NCBI GenBank assembly: GCA_016763285.1
Contig: JAESUC010000099.1
Location: 1 to 40,941 of the forward strand
Direction of reading: 5' to 3'
Source: Pseudomonas sp.
Lineage (GTDB): Bacteria; Pseudomonadota; Gammaproteobacteria; Pseudomonadales; Pseudomonadaceae
Length of the DNA: 40,941 nt
Shown: positions 1-8,331 of the stretch, piece after piece
How the letters are laid out: every line of letters begins with the position of its first letter
Position numbering within the stretch: position 1 is the stretch's first letter
Position numbers and translations under genes: made by a program
The notes under the pieces: generated by a model
Database searches by the model: none
What the model was told of the DNA's origin: nothing
What the model saw: the letters and a program-made list of their open reading frames with translations, nothing else

Positions 1-716
1 AACATGTCCCACTGATTGCCATCGGTCTTTACAAAGTACTTGGTCAGGGTATGCGCGTTACCCAGACTATCGAAGATGTTGACCGAGGTGGAGCTGTTAT
101 AGGTGGCCGAGTTTGTGGGGTCAAAGGTGGCCCTGGCAGCCGCCAGCGCATCGGCTGGAGTGCCGCCTGCAGTAATCTCGGTATCATAGGCCTGCTGCCA
201 GATCGCCGGACGCACGTCGGTCGAATTCAGGTTCAGGGTAGAGTCAACCTCGGAAGTTGCTCGGGGATTGGCCGAACGGGTATCCACGCGCAGGTCGGTC
301 TGAACGCCCTGGTTGATCTGGCCAGTAACCGGGTTCACGCCAAAGCCCTGCAGGCGTTCGCCGAAGTTGTTGGAAATAAAGCCTTCGCGATCGGTACCGA
401 AGTAGCCGGCTCGCGTGTAGCTGAGCGCACCACCGTTGCTGGTAACAAAAAAGCCGTTGCCGTTGATGGCCAGATCGAGGCTGTTTTCGGTGAAGTTGAT
501 GTTGCCCTGGGTGAATTGCTGGGCCACGTCGGCAAGCAATACACCGCTGCCCTGGGCATTGCTGCCCGAGCCGAGAATGGAGGCGGCATAAACGTCGGAA
601 AATTCCGCGCGCGAGCCCTTGAAGCCCACGGTGCCAGCGTTGGCGATGTTGTTACCGGTAATGTCCAGATCGGATGACGCCGCCCGGATACCACTCAGAC
701 CGATATTGAAAGACAT
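1..716 (-). CDS. flgE: Flagellar hook protein FlgE (N-terminal part, cut by window edge)
   Basis: FlgE polymerises into the flagellar hook outside the cell. About 238 N-terminal residues are present and the reading frame runs off the left edge, so the C-terminus is not visible. The start [19 protein letters not shown], followed by [14 protein letters not shown], is the conserved rod/hook N-terminal helix, and [13 protein letters not shown] is the family motif that follows. The ATG at 716 has the ribosome site AGGAGAG just upstream. It is the fourth gene after flgB, flgC and flgD, with a 35-base gap to flgD, and is probably transcribed from the sigma-54 promoter before flgB. Nothing looks broken in the visible part. 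Confidence 0.95.
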   Translation of the reverse strand, partial: MSFNIGLSGIRAASSDLDITGNNIANAGTVGFKGSRAEFSDVYAASILGSGSNAQGSGVLLADVAQQFTQGNINFTENSLDLAINGNGFFVTSNGGALSYTRAGYFGTDREGFISNNFGERLQGFGVNPVTGQINQGVQTDLRVDTRSANPRATSEVDSTLNLNSTDVRPAIWQQAYDTEITAGGTPADALAAARATFDPTNSATYNSSTSVNIFDSLGNAHTLTKYFVKTDGNQWDM

Positions 717-751
717 GGTTACTCTCCTAGCCGATGTAGATCGGACGACTG

Positions 752-1438
752 TTACTGACCAATAGAAACGATGTTTGCGAGACTGATGCTGCCTAGGCCG
801 GCGACATTGAGCATCATGCCGCCACCCTGTCCGTTGCCCAATGAGACGCTGTCAACGTTGGCCGGCAACAGTGTTGCAAGCTGCTTGTTGGCGCCATCAA
901 TGGTGGCCTGCGCCTCGAACTTGTACTTGCCGGGCGGCATCAGATTGCCGCTGCTGTCCTTGCCGTCCCAGACGAAGTCATGCATGCCACTGGGCTGGCT
1001 GCCCAGGTTGACCCGAGTCACGACACTGCCAGCCGCATCGGTGACATTGACGTAGACGTTGTCACTGGCGACGGGCAGGGCCAGTTGCCCCTTGAGCCCC
1101 TTGCCGGTATCCACAATGGCCTGGTCCGCCGGCACGATCACCGTCCGGCCCACCAGCGAGGACGCCTGCAACGCCTGGGAAGACTGATAGCCATTGAGCA
1201 GCGACTCCATGGAGCTGTTCAGGGTCTCGATTCCTTCCACCGTGCTGAACTGGGCGAGCTGGGCGATGAATTCACCGTTCTCCTGGGGGGACAGGGGATC
1301 CTGATTGTTCATCTGGGTGACCAGCAGTTTCAGAAACTCGTTCTTGCCGAGCTCGCCACCCTTGGCATTACGGCTCTGGTCCACCTTGTACTGGTCCAGA
1401 ACGCTTTCACCCACGCTCACTGCACTAGAAATACTCAT
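752..1438 (-). CDS. flgD: Flagellar hook capping/assembly protein FlgD
   Basis: FlgD is the scaffold cap under which FlgE subunits polymerise; it is exported and later discarded. At 228 residues the length is normal. The N-terminal signature [19 protein letters not shown] (about residues 31-49) is the most conserved part of the family. The second half carries the Ig-like/Tudor region, with [15 protein letters not shown] followed by MPPGKYKF, typical of FlgD. It starts 16 bases after the flgC stop and precedes flgE, the usual flgBCDE order. Confidence 0.96.
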   Translation of the reverse strand: MSISSAVSVGESVLDQYKVDQSRNAKGGELGKNEFLKLLVTQMNNQDPLSPQENGEFIAQLAQFSTVEGIETLNSSMESLLNGYQSSQALQASSLVGRTVIVPADQAIVDTGKGLKGQLALPVASDNVYVNVTDAAGSVVTRVNLGSQPSGMHDFVWDGKDSSGNLMPPGKYKFEAQATIDGANKQLATLLPANVDSVSLGNGQGGGMMLNVAGLGSISLANIVSIGQ

Positions 1439-1454
1439 GGTCGTAAAGCTCCTG

Positions 1455-1895
1455 TCACTGACCCAGTGTGAGAACGCGCTGCAACATGGTCTTGGTTGCG
1501 TTCATGATTTCAACGTTGGTTTGGTAGGCTCGAGAAGCCGCCATCATGTTGGCCATCTCCTCGACCACATTGACGTTCGGGTAGAACACGTAGCCCTCTT
1601 CATTCGCCATGGGATGATCGGGTTCATAGCGGGACTGCAGCTCTGCGTCCGACTCCACCACTCCCAGCACCTCAACGCCCTGCCCAGCCTGCTCCCTGGA
1701 TGCAAACAGCGACTGGCCCATGCCCTGCTGCTCGTTGAACAGGGTGGAGAACACCGGATGCCGGGCCCGATAGGTTTCATCGGTACTGCTGGATACGGTT
1801 TCGGCGTTGGCAATATTGCTGGCTACGGTATTCAGGCGCAGCGACTGGGCACTCATGCCGGATCCGGAAATATTGAAGATGTCATTCAGGGACAT
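1455..1895 (-). CDS. flgC: Flagellar proximal rod protein FlgC
   Basis: FlgC is one of the proximal rod subunits of the basal body. The 146-residue protein starts MSLNDIFNISGSGMSAQS and continues LNTVASNIANAET, the standard rod-protein N-terminal motif. The C-terminal motif NVNVVEEMANMMAASRAY is also diagnostic. The start lies 3 bases after the flgB stop, so translation is probably coupled. The gene is intact and of normal length. Confidence 0.97.
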   Translation of the reverse strand: MSLNDIFNISGSGMSAQSLRLNTVASNIANAETVSSSTDETYRARHPVFSTLFNEQQGMGQSLFASREQAGQGVEVLGVVESDAELQSRYEPDHPMANEEGYVFYPNVNVVEEMANMMAASRAYQTNVEIMNATKTMLQRVLTLGQ

Positions 1896-1898
1896 GGC

Positions 1899-2303
1899 TT
1901 ATTCTCCGCGCAGGGCCGTCATCAGCCCCTTGAATCTGCTGTTGAGGAAGGTAAAGCTGGCCTGCAGTTCGATGGCGTTCTTGGCAAACTCGCTCTGCTC
2001 GACATCGGCGTCTACCGTATTGCCGTCCAGCGCGGGCTGCAGAGGGGTACGAAACCGCAGGCCTGCGGCCTGATCGACAAGGCTTTCGGCACTGATGTGC
2101 CGCGAGTGGGTGGTGCTGGCGGCAAAGCCTTTCTGCGAGCCGCTCTGCTGGGCGGCCAGCACGGCAGAAAACTCCAGATCGCGGGCCTTGTAATTCGGTG
2201 TCTCGGCATTGGCGATATTGTTCGCCAGCACGGCTGCGCGCTGACCACGGAATGCCAGCGCTTTCTCGTGAATTCCCAGTGCGTTATCAAAGTTGATAGT
2301 CAT
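1899..2303 (-). CDS. flgB: Flagellar basal-body rod protein FlgB
   Basis: FlgB is a proximal rod subunit. An in-frame ATG exists 33 bases upstream, but I place the start at 2303 (MTINFDNALGIHEKALAF): this matches family N-termini and has AGGAAGG at the right distance. The product is 134 residues with the rod motif LANNIANAETPNYKARDLEF near residues 27-46. It is the first gene of flgBCDE; a well-formed sigma-54 promoter lies about 60 bases upstream at 2361-2376. Confidence 0.96.
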   Translation of the reverse strand: MTINFDNALGIHEKALAFRGQRAAVLANNIANAETPNYKARDLEFSAVLAAQQSGSQKGFAASTTHSRHISAESLVDQAAGLRFRTPLQPALDGNTVDADVEQSEFAKNAIELQASFTFLNSRFKGLMTALRGE

Positions 2304-2360
2304 TGGCGCCTTCCTATAGTGGCAATAATTAGCCACACAGTTCTCTCTGGCGAATAACTA

Positions 2361-2376
2361 AGCAGATTCCGTGCCA
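2361..2376 (-). promoter_or_regulatory. Sigma-54 (RpoN) promoter of flgBCDE
   Basis: Reading on the minus strand the site is TGGCACGGAATCTGCT. The -24 GG and -12 GC are separated by exactly 10 bases and the -24 box TGGCAC is perfect. Transcription should start near 2350, about 46 bases before the flgB ATG. In Pseudomonas such promoters need an enhancer-binding protein (FleQ or FleR); which one acts here cannot be read from the sequence. Confidence 0.85.
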
Positions 2377-2440
2377 TTTTTTAAATTTGTTTTATTTCAA
2401 TGACTTGAAGAAAGGCAGAAAACAGAGCGGCAATGAATTA

Positions 2441-2485
2441 CCGTTGGGCGGCATCCCGTTGGGCGGCATCCCGTTGGCCGGCACT
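2441..2485. repeat. Three tandem 15-bp direct repeats upstream of the flgB promoter
   Basis: Units are 2441-2455 and 2456-2470, both CCGTTGGGCGGCATC, and 2471-2485, a diverged copy CCGTTGGCCGGCACT. The array sits in the 267-base cheR-flgB intergenic stretch, roughly 90-135 bases upstream of the predicted flgB transcription start. No convincing gene covers it. It may be an expanded protein-binding site or a simple minisatellite. Confidence 0.85.
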
Positions 2486-2570
2486 CCATCAGGCGCACGT
2501 CCGCCGCACAGGGGCTGGCGGATCCGAAGGCAGCGTCGAAGGAGATGGAGCTTGAAACAGAGCGCGGCGA

Positions 2571-3398
2571 CTACTTGGCCTTGTAGACGATGCCCGGGCT
2601 GCATTGCACCATCTGGTACTGGTCGGGCAGGCCGTTGAGCGCCTCGGAGGCACCCAGCATCAGATACCCGCCCGGCTTGAGAGTGCCATGGATACGTTGC
2701 AGGATGTCCTTTTTCAACTCGGCAGAAAAATAGATAAGGACATTGCGGCAGAAGACAATGTCGAACTTGCCGAGCATGGAATAGCTGTCGAGCAGATTCA
2801 TGGCGCGGAATTCGACCCGGCTGCGGATCGGTTGCTTGACCGTCCAGCGACCTGGCGTGCCCTGGTCGAAATAGCGGGCCAGACGCTCCGAGGACAGCCC
2901 GCGGGCAATCGACAGACTATCGTACTCGGCCGATTTCGCGGCAGTCAGAATCCCGCCGGACAGGTCTGTGGCGACGATTTGACAGCCGCCACGCAGTTGA
3001 CCCGGATTGCTACGCTCGAATTCGTCGATCGCCATACTCAGGGAGTAGGGCTCCTGGCCGGAAGAGCACGCTGCAGACCAGATCCGCGGGCGCTGGCCCG
3101 GGTTGGCCTTGATAAACTCGGGCAGCAGCCGGTTCTTGAGCACCTCGAAGGGGTAGACATCGCGGAACCAGAGTGTCTCGTTGGTGGTCATGGCGTCGAC
3201 AACCTGCTCGCGCAGGCCGCTGCGAGGCTGGGTCTGGATGCGTGAAACCAGCTCGCCCAGGCTCTTGATACCTTGCTGTTCGAGCAACCGGTTCAATCGA
3301 CTGGCTACCAGATACTGCTTGTTATCGCCCAGTACGATGCCGCACGCTTTTTCCAGAAATTCCCTGAACACCTGAAAGTCTTGGTTTGCTGAGGTCAC
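2571..3398 (-). CDS. cheR: Chemotaxis protein methyltransferase CheR
   Basis: CheR methylates glutamates of chemoreceptors using S-adenosylmethionine. The 275-residue protein has the N-terminal CheR helical domain (about 5-65), then the methyltransferase domain with TTNETLWFRD, AACSSGQEPYSLSM (SAM-binding), VATDLS, and FCRNVLIYF followed by LMLGASEAL, all family hallmarks. The start codon is GTG at 3398. The gene follows cheV by 45 bases on the same strand, the arrangement also known from Pseudomonas flagellar loci. A pairing with CheV-dependent receptors is inference. Confidence 0.96.
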   Translation of the reverse strand: MTSANQDFQVFREFLEKACGIVLGDNKQYLVASRLNRLLEQQGIKSLGELVSRIQTQPRSGLREQVVDAMTTNETLWFRDVYPFEVLKNRLLPEFIKANPGQRPRIWSAACSSGQEPYSLSMAIDEFERSNPGQLRGGCQIVATDLSGGILTAAKSAEYDSLSIARGLSSERLARYFDQGTPGRWTVKQPIRSRVEFRAMNLLDSYSMLGKFDIVFCRNVLIYFSAELKKDILQRIHGTLKPGGYLMLGASEALNGLPDQYQMVQCSPGIVYKAK

Positions 3399-3443
3399 GC
3401 AGCCCGTCCCGTCATCAGTTGAAATGCTTCCCCATGCGGCGAT

Positions 3444-4370
3444 CTATTCACGCAACGCGTGCAACCGATCGATCACCCTCTGCGCCAGCTCATCCGGTTT
3501 GAACTTGGCCAGGAAGTCATCTGCGCCAACCTTTTTCACCATCGCCTGATTGAACACCCCGGAAAGAGAGGTGTGCAACAATATATGCAGCCCTGCCATC
3601 CGCGAATCGTTCCGCACCTCGGCGGTCAGTGTATAACCGTCCATCTCGGGCATTTCGATATCGGACACCATCATCAGCAGATCGGATACCCCTGCCCCGG
3701 TCTCCACCAGGTCCCGCAGCCAGTTCAGTGCCTGTCTTCCGTCGTTGAGCGCGACCACCTCGACACCCACCTCCTGCAGACACCGCATTACCTGCTTGCG
3801 AGCCACTGACGAGTCATCGACGATCAATACCTTCCGGGCCAGGGCCTCGGTATGGGTAGCATCATCGATTACCCCTTCGGTGATGGTCTCCACGGTGGGC
3901 ACCACCTCGGCGAGTATCTTCTCGACGTCGATGATCTCGACCATCATATCATCGACGCGCGTCACCGCGGTCAGATAATGGTCGCGGCCGGTACCCCTTG
4001 GCGGCGGATGGATATCGGACCAGTTCATGTTGACGATGCGCTCCACCGAACGGACCAGAAAGCCCTGAACACGATAATTGTATTCGGTGATGATCACGAA
4101 AGCCGTGCTCAGGTCATCCAGGCCGGGGCCACCGGTTGCCTTGTTGAGATCAATGATCGGCAAGGTGCCGCCGCGAATGTGTGCCACGCCTCGCACCACC
4201 GGATTCAGCCGCGGCAGGATGGTCAGCTTGGGGCACTGCAGCACTTCCTTGACCTTGAAGACGTTGATGCCATAGAGCTGGGTGCCGGCAAGCCGGAACA
4301 GCAACAGCTCCAGTCGGTTCTGACCGACCAACTGGGTACGTTGGTTGACCGAATCCATTACGCCAGCCAT
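3444..4370 (-). CDS. cheV: Chemotaxis coupling protein CheV (CheW-REC)
   Basis: CheV couples chemoreceptors to CheA and carries its own receiver domain. The 308-residue product has an N-terminal CheW-like domain (about 15-155; RLNPVVRGVAHIRGGTLPII is typical) and a C-terminal receiver (about 180-300) with acidic pair VDDSS, phospho-acceptor Asp237 in MVSDIEMPEMDG and the conserved Lys in LAKFKPDE. I chose the ATG at 4370 (MAGVMDSVNQRTQLVGQ) because it matches family starts and has AAGGAGT upstream; an in-frame start 39 bases earlier has neither. It precedes cheR and is divergent from flgA. Confidence 0.96.
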   Translation of the reverse strand: MAGVMDSVNQRTQLVGQNRLELLLFRLAGTQLYGINVFKVKEVLQCPKLTILPRLNPVVRGVAHIRGGTLPIIDLNKATGGPGLDDLSTAFVIITEYNYRVQGFLVRSVERIVNMNWSDIHPPPRGTGRDHYLTAVTRVDDMMVEIIDVEKILAEVVPTVETITEGVIDDATHTEALARKVLIVDDSSVARKQVMRCLQEVGVEVVALNDGRQALNWLRDLVETGAGVSDLLMMVSDIEMPEMDGYTLTAEVRNDSRMAGLHILLHTSLSGVFNQAMVKKVGADDFLAKFKPDELAQRVIDRLHALRE

Positions 4371-4399
4371 GGGCAACTCCTTACATAGATCGAATGAAG

Positions 4400-4416
4400 C
4401 GGCATGCATCTTGCTG
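4400..4416 (+). promoter_or_regulatory. Probable sigma-54 promoter of flgA
   Basis: The plus strand carries CGGCATGCATCTTGCTG: GG at 4401-4402 and GC at 4413-4414 with the required 10-base spacing, and a perfect TTGC at -12. The -24 box (CGGCAT) differs from TGGCAC at two positions. Predicted transcription would begin near 4426, about 60 bases before the flgA ATG. The site lies inside the cheV-flgA divergent region. Confidence 0.65.
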
Positions 4417-4488
4417 CATGATTTGGGTAATACTCGTTACGGCGTTTTTTTGACATGCGCCAACCCACTCGTCATCAGGGTTCATTGT

Positions 4489-5199
4489 ATGCGTTTTCTC
4501 ACAGGGTGGGCGGTATTGCCGCTATTTTTTTGCGCTGGCGTATCCGCAAATCCACTGATTGATCAACTTATCGGCGCGACCACGGATTTTCTTGAGCAGG
4601 AAATTGAGACTCACCTGCAACGCAGCGCTCGAGATGCCCGTTACGAGGTCCGGGTCAATCGCCTGGACAATCGTCTGCGCCTGCCGCTGTGTCCGGAGGG
4701 GGCGCTCAATGCCGAACTGGAAAGCCCCGCCGAGCCGGTGGGCCGCGTCACCGTCCGCCTGAGCTGCGAAAGCGAGGTGCGCTGGCGACTGTTTGTCCCG
4801 GCGCAGGTCAGCCTGTATCAGCCAGTGCTGGTCACCACCCGCCCGCTGCCCCGTCACAGCGTGATCAGCGCGCAGGACGTGACGCTGCTCGAACGGGATG
4901 TGGGCTTGCTCAACAATGCCTACCTGACCAGTCCTGACCAGGTCGCCGGCTTGCGCCTGCGCCGGCAGGTTGCGGCCGATACAGTACTGGCGCCCAATCA
5001 GCTGGAGCAGCAGGAGGTGGTCAAGCGAGGCGACAAGGTCGTGATCAGCGCCGCCAACAGTCAGGTATCTGTGCGCATGCCGGGAGAGGCACTGGAAAAC
5101 GGCAACATGGGAACGCAGATACGGGTGCGGAACATTCGCTCCGGGCGGGTAGTCAAAGGTCGGGTGACGGGCCCGGGGCAGGTCGATGTGGCTATGTGA
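4489..5199 (+). CDS. flgA: Flagellar P-ring assembly chaperone FlgA
   Basis: FlgA is a periplasmic chaperone needed to assemble the FlgI P ring. From the ATG at 4489 the protein is 236 residues and begins with a signal peptide (MRFLTGWAVLPLFFCAGVSA). The frame is open further upstream, but that extension would bury the signal peptide. The C-terminal half holds the SAF/ChapFlgA region, with LVTTRPLPRHSVISAQDV and GTQIRVRNIRSGRVVKGRV typical of the family. It is divergent from cheV and followed after 143 bases by flgM, which has its own FliA promoter. Confidence 0.94.
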   Translation: MRFLTGWAVLPLFFCAGVSANPLIDQLIGATTDFLEQEIETHLQRSARDARYEVRVNRLDNRLRLPLCPEGALNAELESPAEPVGRVTVRLSCESEVRWRLFVPAQVSLYQPVLVTTRPLPRHSVISAQDVTLLERDVGLLNNAYLTSPDQVAGLRLRRQVAADTVLAPNQLEQQEVVKRGDKVVISAANSQVSVRMPGEALENGNMGTQIRVRNIRSGRVVKGRVTGPGQVDVAM

Positions 5200-5275
5200 A
5201 GTTCGCCGCCGTTTGCTCTATAATCGCTCTGGGTGGCTCGGCCAGGAATGTGAACAGATTCACAGTTATTTTTCC

Positions 5276-5302
5276 TAAAGTTTTGACTGCATCGGCCGTT
5301 AC
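5276..5302 (+). promoter_or_regulatory. FliA (sigma-28) promoter of flgM
   Basis: TAAAGTTT at 5276-5283 is an exact match to the sigma-28 -35 box. It is followed after 11 bases by GCCGTTAC (5295-5302), which matches the -10 consensus GCCGATAA at six of eight positions. The start point would be near 5311, about 30 bases before the flgM ATG. FliA-driven flgM is the known feedback arrangement in flagellar systems. Confidence 0.85.
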
Positions 5303-5342
5303 AGATGCTAGTAAAGCATTTTAAGGTTCCGAGGAAAACAGA

Positions 5343-5654
5343 ATGGTTATCGACTTCAACGCATCAAACAGCCCTAATCGGAGTGCCCAGACCGGCGCTA
5401 CGGCGGGCAGGCGTGATGCCGCAGCTGAAGGCACCCGTCCTGCCGTGCAGGGAAGCGCACAAGATACACAGGCAGCCGAGGGTCAGGTCAAGCTGAGCGC
5501 CCAGGCCCAGAAACTTCAAGCCGTGGAAGAGCGGCTCAGAGAATTGCCAGTGGTCGACAACGAGCGCGTCGCCCAGATCCGCCAGTCCATCAGTGATGGC
5601 AGCTACAACGTCGACAGCGGCCGGATCGCAGACAAGCTACTGGCTCTGGAATAA
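5343..5654 (+). CDS. flgM: Anti-sigma-28 factor FlgM
   Basis: FlgM binds and inhibits FliA until the hook is complete, when it is exported. The 103-residue protein has a low-complexity Ala/Gln/Gly-rich N-terminal half (unstructured in the family) and the conserved sigma-binding C-terminus, VVDNERVAQIRQSISDGSY followed by NVDSGRIADKLL. GAGGAAAA lies just before the ATG. The gene sits behind a strong FliA promoter match and just ahead of flgN. Confidence 0.95.
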   Translation: MVIDFNASNSPNRSAQTGATAGRRDAAAEGTRPAVQGSAQDTQAAEGQVKLSAQAQKLQAVEERLRELPVVDNERVAQIRQSISDGSYNVDSGRIADKLLALE

Positions 5655-5709
5655 AGTTCCGGGGTAGCATCCGGTTACTTTGCCCAGATAACGAGTGCGG
5701 AGAGATCGG

Positions 5710-6171
5710 ATGGAACAGATGGAAAAGCTCCTGATTCAGGCACAGCTTGACTGCGAGGCGTTTGCCGAGCTTCTGGATCAGGAGCAGCAGGCGCTGATCG
5801 ACCGCGACATGCCGGAACTTGAAAGGCTGCTGGCAGCCAAGGCGCCGCTCGTCGATGCCCTGTCCCGCCATGACCGCGCCATACAGACCTGGTGCTCCCA
5901 GCTCGGGGTGGCTCCCGGGGACGACCTCAGGCAGCACATCCAGTCCAGTGACTCGGCGTCTCTGCTGCAAAGCTATACCGCATTTCAGGCTGCGCTCCAG
6001 CGCTGCCAGGCAAGCAACCTGCGCAATGCCCGACTGGTGCGGCACAACCAGCAGGCTACCAGCCATCTGCTCGACCTGTTGCGTAACCAGGGTGAATCCA
6101 GCCAGAGCATCTACGACCGGCAAGGACTTGCCAGCCGCTCCGGCAGCCCGCGCAACCTGACCAAAGCCTGA
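5710..6171 (+). CDS. flgN: Flagellar export chaperone FlgN
   Basis: FlgN is the cytoplasmic chaperone for hook-filament junction proteins FlgK and FlgL. The 153-residue product is almost entirely helical and rich in Leu, Gln and Glu, as expected. I chose ATG 5710 because GGAGAG precedes it at good spacing; a GTG at 5695 and an ATG at 5719 are alternatives. Sequence similarity in this family is low, so the call rests partly on position directly after flgM. It is followed by flgZ. Confidence 0.88.
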   Translation: MEQMEKLLIQAQLDCEAFAELLDQEQQALIDRDMPELERLLAAKAPLVDALSRHDRAIQTWCSQLGVAPGDDLRQHIQSSDSASLLQSYTAFQAALQRCQASNLRNARLVRHNQQATSHLLDLLRNQGESSQSIYDRQGLASRSGSPRNLTKA

Positions 6172-6237
6172 ACACACTGTCAGATGGCCAGCTTGCTGTA
6201 TAGTAGTTGGCTTGACCTTTGAATCCGAGAGCTTGCA

Positions 6238-6987
6238 GTGTCTACGCTATTCAACCAAGAAGCTGGTCCACAGCCACCCCGTGACGTCCGCTCCCCAGTG
6301 GAAATCCTCTCGTTGCTGAAGAGTATCCAGCAGCATCGCGATCATCTGACCATCACCTTCGCCGACCGCGCTCAGAAATTTCAGAGCTTCATCGTGCAAA
6401 TCGACAGCGACACCAAAACCCTGTGGATCGATGAGATGATGCCCCGCGAGGGCGATCGTTTCGCGACGGCCGGAGAGGCGTTCCGGGTCGATGCCTGGCG
6501 CGAGGGCGTGCACATGCGCTGGCATTGTGCGGGCGTGCAACGCCTGATGCTCGACGGCGTCCCGACCTATTGCTCACCCTTGCCAGAAGAGATGGTGTAC
6601 CACCAGAAGCGCGGCGCCTTCCGCGCGCCGGTGCGAAGAAGCATGGAGCTGGCAGTTCATCTCGGCCACGCCAAACGGGAAGTCGCCCTTGATGGCACCC
6701 TGGTGGATATCTCCGCGACGGGCTGCAAAGCGCGTTTTCCTGGCGACTGCACCCATCAGCTGCCGCCCGGCGACCTGTTCGAACGCTGCTCGCTGGAGCT
6801 TCCCGAAACCGGCCGGATTCATCTGGGCATCGAGATGCGACACGCCCATTATGATTCCGGCAGCGATGAAACCCATGCCGGGCTTGCCTTTCGCCAGACC
6901 CCGGCAACAGCGCAACGGCAGATCGATCGTTTCGTCAACTTCCTGCAGCGCGAGGCGCGTCGACTGGAGAAGGAAGACCTTTTCTAG
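6238..6987 (+). CDS. flgZ: c-di-GMP-binding flagellar brake protein FlgZ (YcgR-like, PilZ)
   Basis: FlgZ/YcgR proteins bind c-di-GMP and slow or bias the flagellar motor. The 249-residue protein has an N-terminal YcgR domain (about 15-115) and a C-terminal PilZ domain containing both c-di-GMP motifs: RGAFR (residues 125-129, the RxxxR box) and DISATG (157-162, the D/NxSxxG box). The start is GTG at 6238. In Pseudomonas a PilZ gene follows flgMN in this position and is named flgZ. It is the natural effector for the two diguanylate cyclases in this window, though that link is inference. Confidence 0.93.
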   Translation: MSTLFNQEAGPQPPRDVRSPVEILSLLKSIQQHRDHLTITFADRAQKFQSFIVQIDSDTKTLWIDEMMPREGDRFATAGEAFRVDAWREGVHMRWHCAGVQRLMLDGVPTYCSPLPEEMVYHQKRGAFRAPVRRSMELAVHLGHAKREVALDGTLVDISATGCKARFPGDCTHQLPPGDLFERCSLELPETGRIHLGIEMRHAHYDSGSDETHAGLAFRQTPATAQRQIDRFVNFLQREARRLEKEDLF

Positions 6988-6995
6988 CCCACACG

Positions 6996-7021
6996 CCGGC
7001 CCCTCACCTCAGCCGGGCCGG
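6996..7021. terminator. Inverted repeat between convergent flgZ and the MFS gene
   Basis: CCGGCCC (6996-7002) and GGGCCGG (7015-7021) form a 7-bp GC stem with a 12-base loop, straddling the last codons of the MFS gene. Neither side has a T-run, so a Rho-independent terminator is doubtful. It may simply be a stable 3' end structure. Confidence 0.3.
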
Positions 7022-8331
7022 TGATCATCCTGGTCTTCGTCCTGATCGGCTGCACTGCCCTGTGCAGGCTGATCATCGCGCATCTGCTCTTCCACCTGCT
7101 GCTCGTCAACCCGTGGATCCATCGCCGCCGACAACGAAGAGGTGACGAGGTTACCGCCAGCGGGGAGAAAGTGAATCGGGGCATCCTCCGAGAGGTGCTC
7201 CCCGGTCACCCGCTCGGGCCGGATGAACAGCACCAGCGCCAGCGTACACAAGGCCATGAAGACGTAAAGCATCTGCGGCCCCAACAGCTTCATCGATACC
7301 GAGCCAAGCAGAGGCCCGAAACTGGCACCCAGCCCGAACGTCACCAGCAGCATGGCCGAGAGCGCAACCCGGTCTTCCGGATCGACGTGGTCGTTGGCCA
7401 GCGCCACGGCAATCGGGTAGAGCGTGAAGGCCAGCATGCCAAACAGCGCTGTGGTGACCAGCAGACCGAATGGCGGCAGCGGTACCAATGCGATAACCAG
7501 CACCACACCGGTCAGCACAATGGCGTTCACCTGGATCATCCGGGTACGGTCCAGGCGATCGGACAGCCAACCCGCCGGCCACTGGGCCACCAGCCCGGCA
7601 CCAATGGTTACCGCCATGAAAATCCCCACTTCGGAGGTCGCCAGGCCCACGCCGGTGGCAAACACCGGTGCCATGCCATAAAAGGAACCCAGTAACAGAC
7701 CGGATACCGCAACGGTGGTCAACGCCAGCGGTATTCGCTGAAGAAATACCCGCACCTTCATCGGCGCCGGATGCAGCGGGGCCGGGTGAATACGGTTGGT
7801 CACCGCGACGGGCACCAGGCACAGCGAAAAGCACATCGACACGATCAACAGATGGCTCAGGTCCAGCTCCGGCATCAGCGTGAGAACGCCCTGCCCCATC
7901 GCCAATCCAAGGAAGGTCACCGACATGTAGCTGGCAAAGACCATCCCCCGCTGATGGGGCTCGGCCTGCTCGTTGAGCCAGCTCTCGAGCACCATGTACT
8001 GGCACATCATCGCCACGCCGACAATGATCCGCAGCACAAACCAGATCTGCACGTCGTCCGTCATGGCATGCCCAAGGACAGAAGCGGTCACCACGCCGGC
8101 GCTGGCCACAAACGCGCGGATATGTCCCACCTTGGCTATCAGCCTGTGCCCGACCGAGGCACCGCCCACCAGACCGACGTAATAACCGGTCATCAGCAGA
8201 CCGATCCATATCTCGTTGACGCCCTCGGCCGCCAGGCGCAGGCCGAGGTAGGTACCCAGCAGGCCACTGCCAACCAGCATCAGCAGGGTGGCAAAATATA
8301 ACGAGGAAAAGGCCATGATACTTCTTGGCAT
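7009..8331 (-). CDS. MFS transporter (YcaD-like) with acidic C-terminal tail
   Basis: A 440-residue major facilitator with about 12 predicted membrane segments over the first 380 residues. Starts MPRSIMAFSS, with GGAG seven bases before the ATG at 8331. The motif GYYVGLVGGASVGHRLIAKVG between segments 2 and 3 and GWLSDRLDRTRM between segments 8 and 9 are MFS signature loops. The overall pattern resembles the YcaD-type MFS group, whose substrates are unknown. The last 45 residues are hydrophilic, rich in Gln, Asp and Glu (DEQQVEEQ, ADQDEDQDD), and presumably cytoplasmic; this tail is unusual. The gene is divergent from the LOV kinase with 236 bases between. Confidence 0.85.
   Translation of the reverse strand: MPRSIMAFSSLYFATLLMLVGSGLLGTYLGLRLAAEGVNEIWIGLLMTGYYVGLVGGASVGHRLIAKVGHIRAFVASAGVVTASVLGHAMTDDVQIWFVLRIIVGVAMMCQYMVLESWLNEQAEPHQRGMVFASYMSVTFLGLAMGQGVLTLMPELDLSHLLIVSMCFSLCLVPVAVTNRIHPAPLHPAPMKVRVFLQRIPLALTTVAVSGLLLGSFYGMAPVFATGVGLATSEVGIFMAVTIGAGLVAQWPAGWLSDRLDRTRMIQVNAIVLTGVVLVIALVPLPPFGLLVTTALFGMLAFTLYPIAVALANDHVDPEDRVALSAMLLVTFGLGASFGPLLGSVSMKLLGPQMLYVFMALCTLALVLFIRPERVTGEHLSEDAPIHFLPAGGNLVTSSLSAAMDPRVDEQQVEEQMRDDQPAQGSAADQDEDQDDHRPG

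Noticed and set aside
2392..2604. Short open frames on both strands through the 15-bp tandem repeats (peptides with GMPPN or GGIPL repeats)
   Set aside because: They are open because the repeat period is a multiple of three and stop-free; no ribosome site or family similarity. Treated as non-coding repeat.
4371..4488. Possible FliA promoter for cheV on the minus strand (GCCGTAAC)
   Set aside because: The -10-like box has no TAAAG-type -35 box at the required 11-base spacing.
5219..5224. Perfect TATAAT between flgA and flgM
   Set aside because: No acceptable -35 box at 16-18 bases upstream; the sigma-28 match further downstream explains flgM better.
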